A stretch of DNA of 12,247 bases from an uncultured bacterium (lineage in GTDB: Bacteria > Planctomycetota > Planctomycetia > Pirellulales > UBA1268). The notes under the pieces are model-generated. The model worked only from the letters and a program-made list of their open reading frames with translations. It had not been told where the DNA came from and ran no database searches. Where the stretch lies: contig CALGAS010000435.1 of the NCBI GenBank assembly GCA_937959175.1, positions 1-12,247 of the forward strand, given 5' to 3'. Positions 1 through 7,057 of the stretch are shown in pieces. Position numbers and translations under genes: made by a program. The first letter of the stretch is position 1; every line of letters begins with the position of its first letter.

Positions 1-55
1 CACCCTTGGCGTGCCCTCCGCCGAGCCAAGGCTGCAGGGGCCATGGATGGCCCTG
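1..55. repeat. 55-bp direct repeat, copy 1
   Basis: This copy is identical over 55 bases to positions 107-161. It starts at the window edge, so the true repeat unit may extend further left. It contains CTTGGC/GCCAAG arms and a second inverted repeat around the CCAT-GG-ATGG centre (CAGGG with its complement, one bulged base). The function is unknown. It lies beyond the 3' end of the minus-strand lipoprotein gene. Confidence 0.9.
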
Positions 56-106
56 GGGGAGCGTGGATGACAGGCGGGCAGGAAGCCCGCCGCCGCGAGG
101 CGAGGG

Positions 107-161
107 CACCCTTGGCGTGCCCTCCGCCGAGCCAAGGCTGCAGGGGCCATGGATGGCCCTG
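107..161. repeat. 55-bp direct repeat, copy 2, with nested hairpins
   Basis: This is a perfect second copy of positions 1-55, at a period of 106 bases; the 51 bases between the copies are not repeated. The sequence can fold in competing ways: AGGGCAC with GTGCCCT, CTTGGC with GCCAAG, and a long stem centred on CCATGGATGG. In this copy the last stem extends with flanking GCTGCAGGG/CCCTGCAGC arms. It lies just past the stop codon of the minus-strand lipoprotein gene, so it could act as a 3' transcript structure. No T-run follows, so it is not a classical intrinsic terminator. Confidence 0.9.
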
Positions 162-172
162 CAGCCGTGAAA

Positions 173-751
173 CTAGAAGTTCGCGTCGCAGCCGGTGTCG
201 ACGTCGCCGACCATGTGGAGATGGTCGTGGTCGATGTAGACCACCTCTTGCACGTCTTCGTCGACCAGGGTGTGGGGCACTGGCCAGCCGACCCGGCGGA
301 CCTCCTGGTAGTAAACGGTGCACTTGTAGTGGGCATGGTGCAACTGGGCCGGGCCGACGAGCGGATAGTGCCGCGGCGGGTCGACGTAGTCGGCAATCTT
401 GCACTTCGTGATGCGGACGTTGTTCCGCTGGATCTCGTAGAGGAACGGCCAGTTGCCCTGCACGGGGCGGGCCTTCTCGAGGGCCCGCATCACCTCGTCG
501 TCGCTCGGCTCATCGAGCGCCTCGCAGGGGCCGCCCGGCTGGAGCGGGCCGAGGATCGGCGATCGCTCGTACCGCTCGTAGTTCCAAAACTGATCTTCCT
601 TGGCTTTTTGGATTCCGACCGGCACGGGAATCGGAATGGCGAGGGGGCCGAGGTTAGGGCCCTCGGCGGCGAGCCAGAAGCATCCAGTCTGCGATGAGGC
701 GGCCACGGCCAGGACCAGGCAGGTGACCAGGAAACGCGGGCGGGACGTCAT
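173..751 (-). CDS. putative planctomycete lipoprotein, function unknown
   Basis: This encodes 192 aa. The start at 751 is chosen because GAGGAG lies 7 nt upstream and the first residues form a signal peptide: MTSRPRF, then a hydrophobic stretch (residues 8-19), then a lipobox-like SQTGC with Cys24 as the likely lipidated residue. The reading frame runs on upstream to 1012, but that stretch lacks these marks. The mature part is rich in Tyr, Pro, His and Cys: YERYERSPILGPL at about 58-70, QLHHAHYKC at 136-144, YIDHDHLHM at 172-180, and further cysteines at 76, 117 and 188. The His/Cys clusters could bind metal or form disulfides (inference). I do not recognise a named family. It is the last gene of the minus-strand block, but a terminator at 883-915 separates it from the BON gene, so it probably has its own promoter between 752 and 882; none could be assigned confidently. 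Confidence 0.75.
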   Translation of the reverse strand: MTSRPRFLVTCLVLAVAASSQTGCFWLAAEGPNLGPLAIPIPVPVGIQKAKEDQFWNYERYERSPILGPLQPGGPCEALDEPSDDEVMRALEKARPVQGNWPFLYEIQRNNVRITKCKIADYVDPPRHYPLVGPAQLHHAHYKCTVYYQEVRRVGWPVPHTLVDEDVQEVVYIDHDHLHMVGDVDTGCDANF

Positions 752-844
752 GACTCCACTCCTCGGGCGACTGAATGCGGCGAACCGACTCTGCGGGTTG
801 TATCGACCGTGCCGCCGGATGAACTTGCGGATTTTTCCGGTTGG

Positions 845-860
845 GGGCAGCGGGCTGCCC
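845..860. repeat. 16-bp palindrome upstream of the lipoprotein gene
   Basis: GGGCAGC and GCTGCCC are perfect arms around a GG centre, about 95 bases upstream of the lipoprotein start codon and just past the terminator of the preceding gene. It could be an operator or part of a second RNA hairpin. The sequence alone does not decide. Confidence 0.4.
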
Positions 861-882
861 AGAAGCCGGGTGAGAAAACGCC

Positions 883-915
883 GACCGCCCTTCCGGCGAG
901 GCCGAAAGGGCGGTC
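883..915 (-). terminator. Rho-independent terminator of the BON-domain gene
   Basis: GACCGCCCTT (883-892) pairs perfectly with AAGGGCGGTC (906-915). Past one mismatch, four more pairs close a 3-nt loop. Read on the minus strand the hairpin is followed within 3 nt by GTTTTC, a short U-tract. It begins about 33 nt after the stop codon of the BON-domain gene, the expected place. It is the clearest terminator in the window. Confidence 0.8.
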
Positions 916-948
916 GTGAGAAGCTGTTGTCAGTCCCGACTGCTGTGA

Positions 949-2004
949 TCAGCGGTGGTGGCTGTGGATGTGCCGCTCGTCGAAGTCGAGCCACCACCAG
1001 CCGTCGTCCCACTCCAGCGAGACCCGCCGCCAGCCGAGCGGCACCTGCGGGTAGGGATAGAAGGGGCCGATGTACGGCCAGGCGGTCGGCGAGTACTGCG
1101 TGGGATACTGGAGCCCCGCGTAGTTGGGGTAGGCCGAGTAGCTGGGCCAGGCGTAGTTGGGCATGTTCGGGCCATCGGCCCGCATCGGCACCGGCGGCAT
1201 GCCGACACCCGTTCCGGCCATCGGCATCGGGCCGGGCATGCCGCCCATCGCGGGGCCGCCGACCATCCCGCCGTTCGCGGCGTAGTCGCCAGCGGGGTAG
1301 TCACCGCCCGGGTAGCCTTCGCTGTATTGCATCGTGCCGGGCACCATCTGGCCGTCGACCAGCGGCCCGTCATAGCCGCCGGGGGCCGGCAGGGTCATTG
1401 GGTGGCCGTTCATGGCTGTTCGCATCGCAGTCGGCCGGCCGCCCTGCGGCTGCATCGGGCGGGCGGCCCCGGTCGCGGTGCGGGGCATCCGATTGACCGG
1501 CCTCGTGCTGACCGGCCGGGTGGCCTGCGTCAGTTGCACGGGGCTGTCGGCCGCAGGCGTCTCGGAGCCGCCGGCGAAGAAGAGTCCGGTGAAGGCGGCC
1601 AGCGGATTGGTCGAGGTCGTGGCAGCCGGCTGGGCAGGGGCCGGGCGTGCGGCAGGCCGCTCCACCCCGGCAACGTTCCACATCGAGCGGGGCAGCGAGA
1701 ATCCGCCGACCGACCGCGATTCGGGAGCGGCCCCCTGAATCACCAGGCAGTTGACGACCCGCTCGACGCCAGGAGTCGCCTCGGCAATCCCCACGGCCGC
1801 GGCCAGTTGCCGCTGGTCGGCGACCTGGCCCTCGAGCCAGACCGTTCCTGACTTGCCCTTCACATTGACCCGGTAGCCGGAGAGGGCGCCCGAGTCGCGG
1901 AGCTTGCCCGCCACGGTCGTCGCCAGATCCTCGGCGTAGGCGGCTCCTGCCAGGCTGGCGACCAGGGCCACGGCCAGCAGGTAGGTGGTTCTCGAAACGG
2001 ACAT
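949..2004 (-). CDS. secreted BON-domain protein with conserved aromatic C-terminal module
   Basis: This encodes 351 aa. The start at 2004 has an excellent AAGGAGG 6 nt upstream, and the signal peptide follows at once (residues 1-24, ending AYA before ED). Residues about 27-90 look like a BON domain: a helix with LATTVAGKLRDSGAL, then YRVNVKGKSGTVWLEGQV, then a second helix and GVERVVNCLVI. BON domains occur in envelope proteins such as OsmY and are thought to contact membranes or cell-wall material. A Pro/Ala/Thr linker (about 115-205) and a Gly/Met/Pro/Tyr-rich stretch (about 208-285) follow. The C-terminus (about 284-342) is aromatic: NYAWPSYSAYPNYAG, then SPTAWPYIGPFYPYPQVPLGW, then SLEWDDGWWWLDF, and a His-rich tail HIHSHHR. 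I recall this tail from many planctomycete proteins, of unknown function. It is likely periplasmic or wall-associated (inference). Confidence 0.85.
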   Translation of the reverse strand: MSVSRTTYLLAVALVASLAGAAYAEDLATTVAGKLRDSGALSGYRVNVKGKSGTVWLEGQVADQRQLAAAVGIAEATPGVERVVNCLVIQGAAPESRSVGGFSLPRSMWNVAGVERPAARPAPAQPAATTSTNPLAAFTGLFFAGGSETPAADSPVQLTQATRPVSTRPVNRMPRTATGAARPMQPQGGRPTAMRTAMNGHPMTLPAPGGYDGPLVDGQMVPGTMQYSEGYPGGDYPAGDYAANGGMVGGPAMGGMPGPMPMAGTGVGMPPVPMRADGPNMPNYAWPSYSAYPNYAGLQYPTQYSPTAWPYIGPFYPYPQVPLGWRRVSLEWDDGWWWLDFDERHIHSHHR

Positions 2005-2184
2005 GCGTCCCTCCTTGATACGGTCTTGGCGATTCGGTCTCGGCGTCGACTGCGGCGTGCCTACCCCCCGCCGCATCAAAGCCGGCGGTGGCCGGGAAGC
2101 AGCGGCCCTCGAGCCCTGCCTCCCGATTCCGAGATTTCATCGGCCGCCGGTCATGCCGAAGGGGAGTTTTTTTCGGGTCCCAAC

Positions 2185-2201
2185 GGATGCAGTGGGCATC
2201 C
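2185..2201. repeat. hairpin and nearby A/T-tract in the intergenic region
   Basis: GGATGC and GCATCC flank a 5-nt centre, and one outer C-G pair (2184, 2202) extends the stem. A run of seven T on the plus strand (A on the minus strand) lies at 2167-2173. On the minus strand the hairpin comes first and is followed by A, so it is not a terminator there. No plus-strand gene ends here. The A-tract could be an upstream element of the BON gene promoter, about 165 nt before its start codon (weak inference). Confidence 0.3.
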
Positions 2202-2227
2202 GGGCTGGCTGGGCAGCCTGGGCGGAG

Positions 2228-2245
2228 CCGCAGGCCTTCCTGCGG
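2228..2245 (-). terminator. stem-loop directly after the small membrane protein gene
   Basis: CCGCAGG (2228-2234) and CCTGCGG (2239-2245) form a perfect 7-bp stem with a 4-nt loop. It begins one base after the TGA stop at 2247-2249 on the minus strand. No T-run follows, so this is at best a weak terminator or an RNA 3'-end stabiliser. It marks a likely end of the transcript from the thioredoxin gene. Confidence 0.4.
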
Positions 2246-2246
2246 A

Positions 2247-2516
2247 TCACTTGGCCGGTGAGAAATCAGCCACCGTGATCAGCGTCATCACGGCCAGGGT
2301 CGCCGCCGCCGCCGCCGCCGCATCGGGGCCGCACTGGATCGCAAAACCGCAGGCTGTACCCATCAGAGCCAGCGCAGCCAGGCAGAGCCACTGGCCCTGG
2401 GCCTCGTGGCGGGTGCCCTCGGTCAGCCGGGCCGCCGCGGCGGCAGCCAGGCCGAGCACGAGCATCACACCAACAACCGTGAGCATCGGACAAAGAGCGA
2501 ACGCGAGCAGCAGCAT
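2247..2516 (-). CDS. small hydrophobic membrane protein, hypothetical
   Basis: With the ATG at 2516 this encodes 89 aa; AGAGG lies 8 nt upstream. The protein is almost entirely hydrophobic, with about three membrane segments: MLLLAFALCPMLTVVGVMLVLGL (residues 1-23), WLCLAALALMGTACGFAI (about 43-60) and AAAAAATLAVMTLITVA (about 67-83). A polar loop TEGTRHEAQGQ lies between the first two. Third positions are strongly GC-biased, as in the neighbours, which supports real coding. A GTG at 2630 in the same frame would add an Arg-rich 38-residue tail and overlap the end of the thioredoxin gene, giving translational coupling; I cannot decide between the two starts. The gene follows the thioredoxin-domain gene on the same strand, so the two may be co-transcribed. 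I recognise no family. The six-Ala stretch is encoded by a run of CGC/GCG triplets (about 2300-2320), which could be length-variable. Confidence 0.5.
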   Translation of the reverse strand: MLLLAFALCPMLTVVGVMLVLGLAAAAAARLTEGTRHEAQGQWLCLAALALMGTACGFAIQCGPDAAAAAAATLAVMTLITVADFSPAK

Positions 2517-2610
2517 GAACCGGCCTCTGAGGAATGGGGCCGAAAGGTAGCGGGTCGTGCCCGCCCGTCGCAAAGCCAGCCTGACGACAGGGCGGCTTGC
2601 CCAGGCTGCC

Positions 2611-4524
2611 TCAGCGGGCCTCCTTGCCACTCAAGAGGGCCGCCAGCTTCCGCTCCAGTTCGGTGATCGAAACGTTGCGATCGACCACGTTGCCCTCGGC
2701 GTCGACGAGGATCATTGTCGGCAATGCCATGATCCCGAACTGCTCGGCCAGGGGGCTTTCCAGGCCGCCCTCCCCGTACAACTGAGGCCACGGAAGGGGC
2801 TTTTCGCGGAGGAAGGCGACCAGCCGATCTCGGTCGACATCGACCGAGACCCCGACACAGCCGAACTGCCGGGGGGCGTACTTCTCGTGGAGCTCGCGAA
2901 TCCGCGCCAGATCGACCTTGCAGGGCTCGCAGTCGGTCGACCAGAAGTGGATCAGCACCGGCCTGCCGGCCAGCGACTTGAGGGAGACCTGCCTGCCATC
3001 CACGGTTGCCCCCGCCAGCGGCAGCGGCTTTCCGGCGCTGCCGAGCCGCCGAACGGCTCCGGTTGCCTTGCGGGCCTGCGGGGTGTCGGGAAAGTCCTTC
3101 GCAATCGCTCCGTAGCGGGCCACCGCCTCCTCGTCTCGCCCCTCGAACTCGTCGCGGAAGGCGAGCTGCAGCATCGCTTCTGCGGCCTCGGGAGCCTGTG
3201 GATGCCTCTCAACGAAGGTTGTCAGGCTCTCGAACCATTCGTCCTGGAGTTGCTGGGGGTCGGCGTCGGCGGACTCCATGCTGGCCGCGTAGCGGGCCTG
3301 AATGAGCCGGAAGTCGATGAAGGCGGCCAGTTCCGGGTCATCCGCGGCCGACTCGCCTAGTTGCTCGAGCGTTGCCAGCCCGTCGGGGAGCAGTCCCTCC
3401 TGCACGTAGGCCGAGACGGTCTCGACGAGCTGACGAGTCCAGAACCCTCGTTCTCCGGCGGCAGCTGTGGCGACGATCTCCTGAAGCTTGGCGACCGAGC
3501 GGGCGGCCAAACGTCGGCGGCCGGCCGGGTCGGCGGCGGCCATCTCCGCCTCCAACTCCCGAAGACTGGCCAGGAGCGGGCGGAGTTTCTCATCGTCTGC
3601 CCCGCCGGCTGTGGCATCGAGGCCGGTCGCCGCGGGCGTGAAGAAGCCGCTCATCTCGGCCAGCCGACCATCTTCACCGACGAGTTGCGGGGCATCGATC
3701 GGCCGCCAGGCGTCGCCGCAGCGAACAAGCGAACCGACCACCACCTGCACCCCTCGATTGCCTTCATCGGCCAAGGCCACCACGTTGTCGTAGGCCGTGA
3801 CATCCCGGGTGATGCCGGGCGTCCCGGCGGGGATCGTGCCGGGCGGCTGCGGGGTGAGCATGCTGGTCCAGCTCGCCTCCGGCCCGATCCGCTTTTGCGA
3901 GCCGGCCAGTCTGGCAAAGCCGCCGCGAGCCGCCGTCGTGCGGGCCGTGAGATTTTCGAGTTTCTCACCCGTGAAGCCGGCGGCCGCCAGTTCGTCTTTC
4001 GTCGGCAGGAGCCTTTCGAATGCGGCGGCATCCCGCTCGGCCAGAGCCCGAACGATCTCGGCGGTCGTCTCCTGAGCCGAGATCACCTTCCAGGCGTCGA
4101 GCACGCCGTCACCGTCACGGTCGATGCCCCAGCGGGTTCCGCCGCCATTGAGCCACCGCGACTGATCTGCCTTGGCATCTTCGTCCGGCCCGTCAAACTC
4201 GCGGTAGACCTCGACACCGTCCTTGAAGAAGCTCCAGCGATCGACGACACGGTCGCCGTTGCTGTCGGCAAAGGCCCGCAGGATGCCGCCGTTTCCATCG
4301 CGAACCACAAGGGCACTGACGCCATCGAGCTTTTCCTGACTGATCGATGCCGAGGCCAGGGCATCGCCGGTCGGGCGGTCGAAGTCGACGCCCTGCTGAC
4401 GGGGCTCGACGTTGAGGGCCTCCTCCACCGTGGGCCGGGCAGCAGACGCGGGGGCGACGAGGACGGCGACCGCGAACCATGCCGGGACAGACGCGGCCAG
4501 GCGGAGAAACGAAAGCGGGGGCAT
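2611..4524 (-). CDS. secreted TlpA/ResA-like thioredoxin-domain protein with large N-terminal region
   Basis: This encodes 637 aa. The start at 4524 gives a signal peptide (residues 1-28, ending PASA before ARP), with AGGAG about 11 nt upstream. The C-terminal 495-630 is a TlpA/ResA/AhpC-TSA type thioredoxin fold: VDGRQVSLKSLAGRPVLIHF, active site WSTDCEPCK (redox Cys532 and Cys535), GVSVDVDRDRLVAFL, and the cis-proline loop GIMALPTM (Pro602). Such domains reduce or exchange disulfides, or act in cytochrome c maturation, outside the cytoplasm. The N-terminal half has two Asp-rich loops like calcium-binding EF-hand or thrombospondin type 3 loops: ADSNGDRVVDRW (86-97) and IDRDGDGVLDAW (134-145). 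Residues about 150-420 are mainly helical with no recognised motif. Residues about 425-490 (FVERHPQAPEAAEAMLQLA, then AVARYGAIAKDFPDTPQA) look like tetratricopeptide-type helices. Known TlpA proteins are usually 150-200 aa, so this is a much longer multidomain form. The partner protein is unknown. Confidence 0.88.
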   Translation of the reverse strand: MPPLSFLRLAASVPAWFAVAVLVAPASAARPTVEEALNVEPRQQGVDFDRPTGDALASASISQEKLDGVSALVVRDGNGGILRAFADSNGDRVVDRWSFFKDGVEVYREFDGPDEDAKADQSRWLNGGGTRWGIDRDGDGVLDAWKVISAQETTAEIVRALAERDAAAFERLLPTKDELAAAGFTGEKLENLTARTTAARGGFARLAGSQKRIGPEASWTSMLTPQPPGTIPAGTPGITRDVTAYDNVVALADEGNRGVQVVVGSLVRCGDAWRPIDAPQLVGEDGRLAEMSGFFTPAATGLDATAGGADDEKLRPLLASLRELEAEMAAADPAGRRRLAARSVAKLQEIVATAAAGERGFWTRQLVETVSAYVQEGLLPDGLATLEQLGESAADDPELAAFIDFRLIQARYAASMESADADPQQLQDEWFESLTTFVERHPQAPEAAEAMLQLAFRDEFEGRDEEAVARYGAIAKDFPDTPQARKATGAVRRLGSAGKPLPLAGATVDGRQVSLKSLAGRPVLIHFWSTDCEPCKVDLARIRELHEKYAPRQFGCVGVSVDVDRDRLVAFLREKPLPWPQLYGEGGLESPLAEQFGIMALPTMILVDAEGNVVDRNVSITELERKLAALLSGKEAR

Positions 4525-4657
4525 GACGGGATGGACTCCTGCAGGAGGACGGCCGCGGGAATCCTGGCGGCCTCATTCACCCCGGGCAACCTACTCTGAA
4601 ACCCAGCCCTGCGCCAGCGCCAGGTTTCGCTGGCAGCCGCTCTCCCGCCGCCCCCCT

Positions 4658-4685
4658 TTGAACCGGGGCCGGGCGGGCCTACACT
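4658..4685 (+). promoter_or_regulatory. putative sigma-70-type promoter for the tRNA genes
   Basis: TTGAAC (4658-4663) and TACACT (4680-4685) sit 16 bases apart. Each matches four of six consensus bases. Transcription would start near 4692, about 13 nt before the mature 5' end of tRNA-Ile. The 4525-4704 gap must also hold the divergent promoter of the thioredoxin gene, which I could not place. Confidence 0.4.
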
Positions 4686-4704
4686 CAAGGCTTGACTGGA
4701 GACC

Positions 4705-4778
4705 GCGCGCGTAGCTCAGCTGGTTAGAGCGCCACCCTGATAAGGTGGAGGTCCCTGGTTCGAATCCAGGCGCGCGCA
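4705..4778 (+). tRNA. tRNA-Ile (anticodon GAT)
   Basis: This is a complete 74-nt cloverleaf. The acceptor stem is GCGCGCG (4705-4711) with CGCGCGC (4771-4777) and discriminator A4778. The D arm is GCTC-AGCTGGTTA-GAGC. The anticodon stem is CCACC/GGTGG with loop CTGATAA, placing GAT at 4739-4741. The T arm is CCTGG-TTCGAAT-CCAGG. CCA is not encoded and must be added by a nucleotidyltransferase. tRNA-Ala follows after 10 nt. Confidence 0.97.
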
Positions 4779-4787
4779 TTGTCGATG

Positions 4788-4861
<74 letters not shown>

Positions 4862-4890
4862 TTCCCGTCGCCGATTCCGGCTAGGCAGGG

Positions 4891-6822
4891 ATGCCTTCGC
4901 TGCTGGATACTCCTGCCTCTCGATCTTCCTTGCCCCCTGCACCGTCCAGTCCGGACGGCTCCCGCCCTATGACTTCCGCGGCCGCCCTCCAGACGGAGCC
5001 CGCCGGCTCCCGTCGCACCGACATTCGCAACGTGGCGATCATTGCCCACGTCGACCACGGCAAGACGACGCTCGTCGACTGCCTTCTTCGTCAGAGCGGG
5101 CAGTACCGGGCCAGTCAGCTCGCCGGCGAACGAATCCTCGACTCGGGCGACCTCGAGCGGGAGCGGGGGATCACGATCCTCGCCAAAAACATCGCCCTCG
5201 ATTGGAAGGGCACCAAGATCAACCTGATCGACACGCCGGGCCACGCCGACTTCGGCGGCGAGGTCGAGCGAGTCCTGCGGATGGCCGACGGAGCGTTGGT
5301 GCTCGTCGATGCGGCCGAGGGTCCGATGCCGCAGACTCGGTTCGTGCTCGGCAAGGCGCTCGAGTGCCGGCTGCGGCCGGTGGTCGTCGTCAACAAGATC
5401 GACCGCCCCGATGCCCGACCGCTGGAGGTGCTCGACGAGATCCTCGAGCTCTTTCTGGAACTCGGGGCCGATGACGACCTCGCCGACTTTCCCTACGTCT
5501 ATGCCTCGAGCCGGGAGGGCTTCGCCAGCCACGACCCGGCCGTCCGCGAAGGGACGATGCAGCCGCTGCTCGATCTCGTGCTCGACAAGATTCCTGGCCC
5601 AGTCGTCGATGCTGCCGCTCCGCTGCGGATGCTCGTCACCACGCTCGACTGGTCGGACTACGTCGGCCGGATCGCGATCGGGCGGGTCGAGTCGGGCCTG
5701 CTCGAGAAGGGCGCGGCGGTGGTCCGCTCGACCGCTGCCGCCGGCCTGGTGCCGGCCCGGGCGGTCGGCGTGCAGGTCTTCGACAAGCTCGGCCGCGTCG
5801 ATGCCGAACGGGCCACTGCCGGCGACATCGCCGCCGTCAGCGGGATCGAGGACGTCGAGATCGGCGACACGATCTGCGATCCGGGCGATGCCCGGCCGCT
5901 GCCCCGGCTCTCGGTGGACGAGCCGACCCTCTCGATGGTGTTCGGGATCAACTCCTCCCCCCTGGCCGGCAAGTCGGGGAAGTATCTGACGACCCGCCAC
6001 CTTCGCGACCGGCTCGCCAAGGAACTGGAGCGGAACGTCGCCCTCCGGGTCGAGCCGATCCCCGGCACCGAGCAGTTCGCCGTCTCCGGCCGCGGCCTGC
6101 TGCACCTCTCCGTGTTGATCGAGACGATGCGGCGGGAGGGCTTCGAAATCTCGGTCGGCAAGCCGCGGGTCATCCTCCGCGAGGAAGCGGGCCAGACGCT
6201 CGAGCCCTTCGAGACGCTCGTGGTTGAGGTGCCCCACGACAAGTTCGGCCCGGTGATGGAGCTCGTCGGAGCCCGCCGCGGCCAACTGGCTCACATGGGC
6301 AACCGCGGCGAGTTTGCCCACGCGGTCTTCTCGATCCCCGCCCGCGGCCTGATCGGCCTGCGGACCCGCGTCCTCAACGCCACCCAGGGAACGGCGATCA
6401 TCCACCACCGCTTCGAGAAGTGGAGCCCGCTGGAGGGTGAGGTGGCCGGTCGGGCCAACGGGGTGCTCGTCTCGATGGTCAGCGGCAAAGCGGTCGCCTT
6501 CGGGCTCGACGGCCTCCAGGAGCGAGCCGACCTCTTTATCGCCCCGGGCGACGAGGTCTACGAGGGAATGATCGTCGGCGAGAACGCCCGCAGCGACGAC
6601 ATGACGGTCAACCCGACCAAGGAAAAGAAGCTCACCAACATGCGAGCTAGCGGCAGCGACCGCAACATCCTCCTCAAGCCGCCCCGCCAGATGTCGCTCG
6701 AGGAGGCCCTCGAGTACATCGAGGACGACGAGCTCGTCGAGGTCACCCCGGCAGTCATCCGACTCCGCAAGATCCTCCTCAGCGAGCACGAACGGCGGAA
6801 ACAGGCTCGCGCCAAGAGTTAA
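4891..6822 (+). CDS. typA: ribosome-associated translational GTPase TypA/BipA
   Basis: This encodes 643 aa, against about 607 in E. coli TypA. The core is standard: P-loop AHVDHGKTT (52-60), switch I ERGITI (91-96), G3 DTPGH (114-118), G4 NKID (168-171), EF-G-like domains II, III and V, and the TypA-specific C-terminal region. The C-terminal hallmarks VNPTKEKKLTNMRASGSD and DDELVEVTPAVIRLRK are well preserved. TypA/BipA binds ribosomes and supports 50S assembly, stress and low-temperature growth in studied bacteria. The roughly 45-residue N-terminal extension is Ser/Pro/Ala-rich and unlike the core, so the start is uncertain. ATG 4891 has only a weak GGCAGGG before it, and the in-frame ATG at 4969 (residue 27) has no visible ribosome site. 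The start is 29 nt from tRNA-Ala, leaving no room for a usual promoter, so transcription probably reads through from the tRNA genes or starts inside them (inference). Confidence 0.96.
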   Translation: MPSLLDTPASRSSLPPAPSSPDGSRPMTSAAALQTEPAGSRRTDIRNVAIIAHVDHGKTTLVDCLLRQSGQYRASQLAGERILDSGDLERERGITILAKNIALDWKGTKINLIDTPGHADFGGEVERVLRMADGALVLVDAAEGPMPQTRFVLGKALECRLRPVVVVNKIDRPDARPLEVLDEILELFLELGADDDLADFPYVYASSREGFASHDPAVREGTMQPLLDLVLDKIPGPVVDAAAPLRMLVTTLDWSDYVGRIAIGRVESGLLEKGAAVVRSTAAAGLVPARAVGVQVFDKLGRVDAERATAGDIAAVSGIEDVEIGDTICDPGDARPLPRLSVDEPTLSMVFGINSSPLAGKSGKYLTTRHLRDRLAKELERNVALRVEPIPGTEQFAVSGRGLLHLSVLIETMRREGFEISVGKPRVILREEAGQTLEPFETLVVEVPHDKFGPVMELVGARRGQLAHMGNRGEFAHAVFSIPARGLIGLRTRVLNATQGTAIIHHRFEKWSPLEGEVAGRANGVLVSMVSGKAVAFGLDGLQERADLFIAPGDEVYEGMIVGENARSDDMTVNPTKEKKLTNMRASGSDRNILLKPPRQMSLEEALEYIEDDELVEVTPAVIRLRKILLSEHERRKQARAKS

Positions 6823-6875
6823 GCCTGCCGCACAGAATCGGGATCTCGGGCAGTGTCCGTTCACACACCATCGAG

Positions 6876-6917
6876 CAGGCCGGCCAACACGGCCTGACGG
6901 CCGCAGAGTGAGCGGCC
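6876..6917. repeat. two tandem hairpins downstream of typA
   Basis: CAGGCCG/CGGCCTG (6876-6882, 6890-6896) and GGCCGC/GCGGCC (6899-6904, 6912-6917) are two back-to-back stems, each with a 7-nt loop and separated by 2 nt. They begin 54 nt after the typA stop codon. No T-run follows, so intrinsic termination is doubtful; Rho-dependent termination or an RNA 3' structure is possible. The rest of 6823-7073 shows nothing further that I can assign with confidence. Confidence 0.4.
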
Positions 6918-7057
6918 CAGGGGCGGCGGCGACCACGGGGTCGTCATCCTCCGTCGGGGCGGCCTTGATCGTGAGCGTACAAGGGAGCATCATCAAGGAA
7001 AATTGGTGAATAGTGTCTTTGGGTCCGGTCCCGAGACGCGGGGGCGTCGCCAACTCA

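Noticed and set aside
1..161. Possible CRISPR array at the left edge
   Set aside because: Only two 55-bp units with strong internal dyads and one 51-base spacer are visible, without cas genes; the unit is longer than typical CRISPR repeats.
752..1012. Upstream extension of the lipoprotein reading frame
   Set aside because: The extra N-terminal residues cross the terminator at 883-915 and the end of the BON gene. The ATG at 751 has a proper ribosome site and signal peptide.
955..1851. 298-codon plus-strand open frame opposite the BON-domain gene
   Set aside because: It is a Val/Arg/Gly/His-rich shadow of the BON gene, which has a perfect ribosome site and signal peptide on the other strand.
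2161..2180. T7 run at 2167-2173 as a plus-strand terminator
   Set aside because: No plus-strand gene precedes it and no strong stem lies directly upstream on that strand.
3361..4599. 412-codon open frame on the plus strand opposite the thioredoxin-domain gene
   Set aside because: It mirrors the codons of a gene with a clear signal peptide, CEPC active site and cis-Pro loop; no motif or ribosome site supports it.
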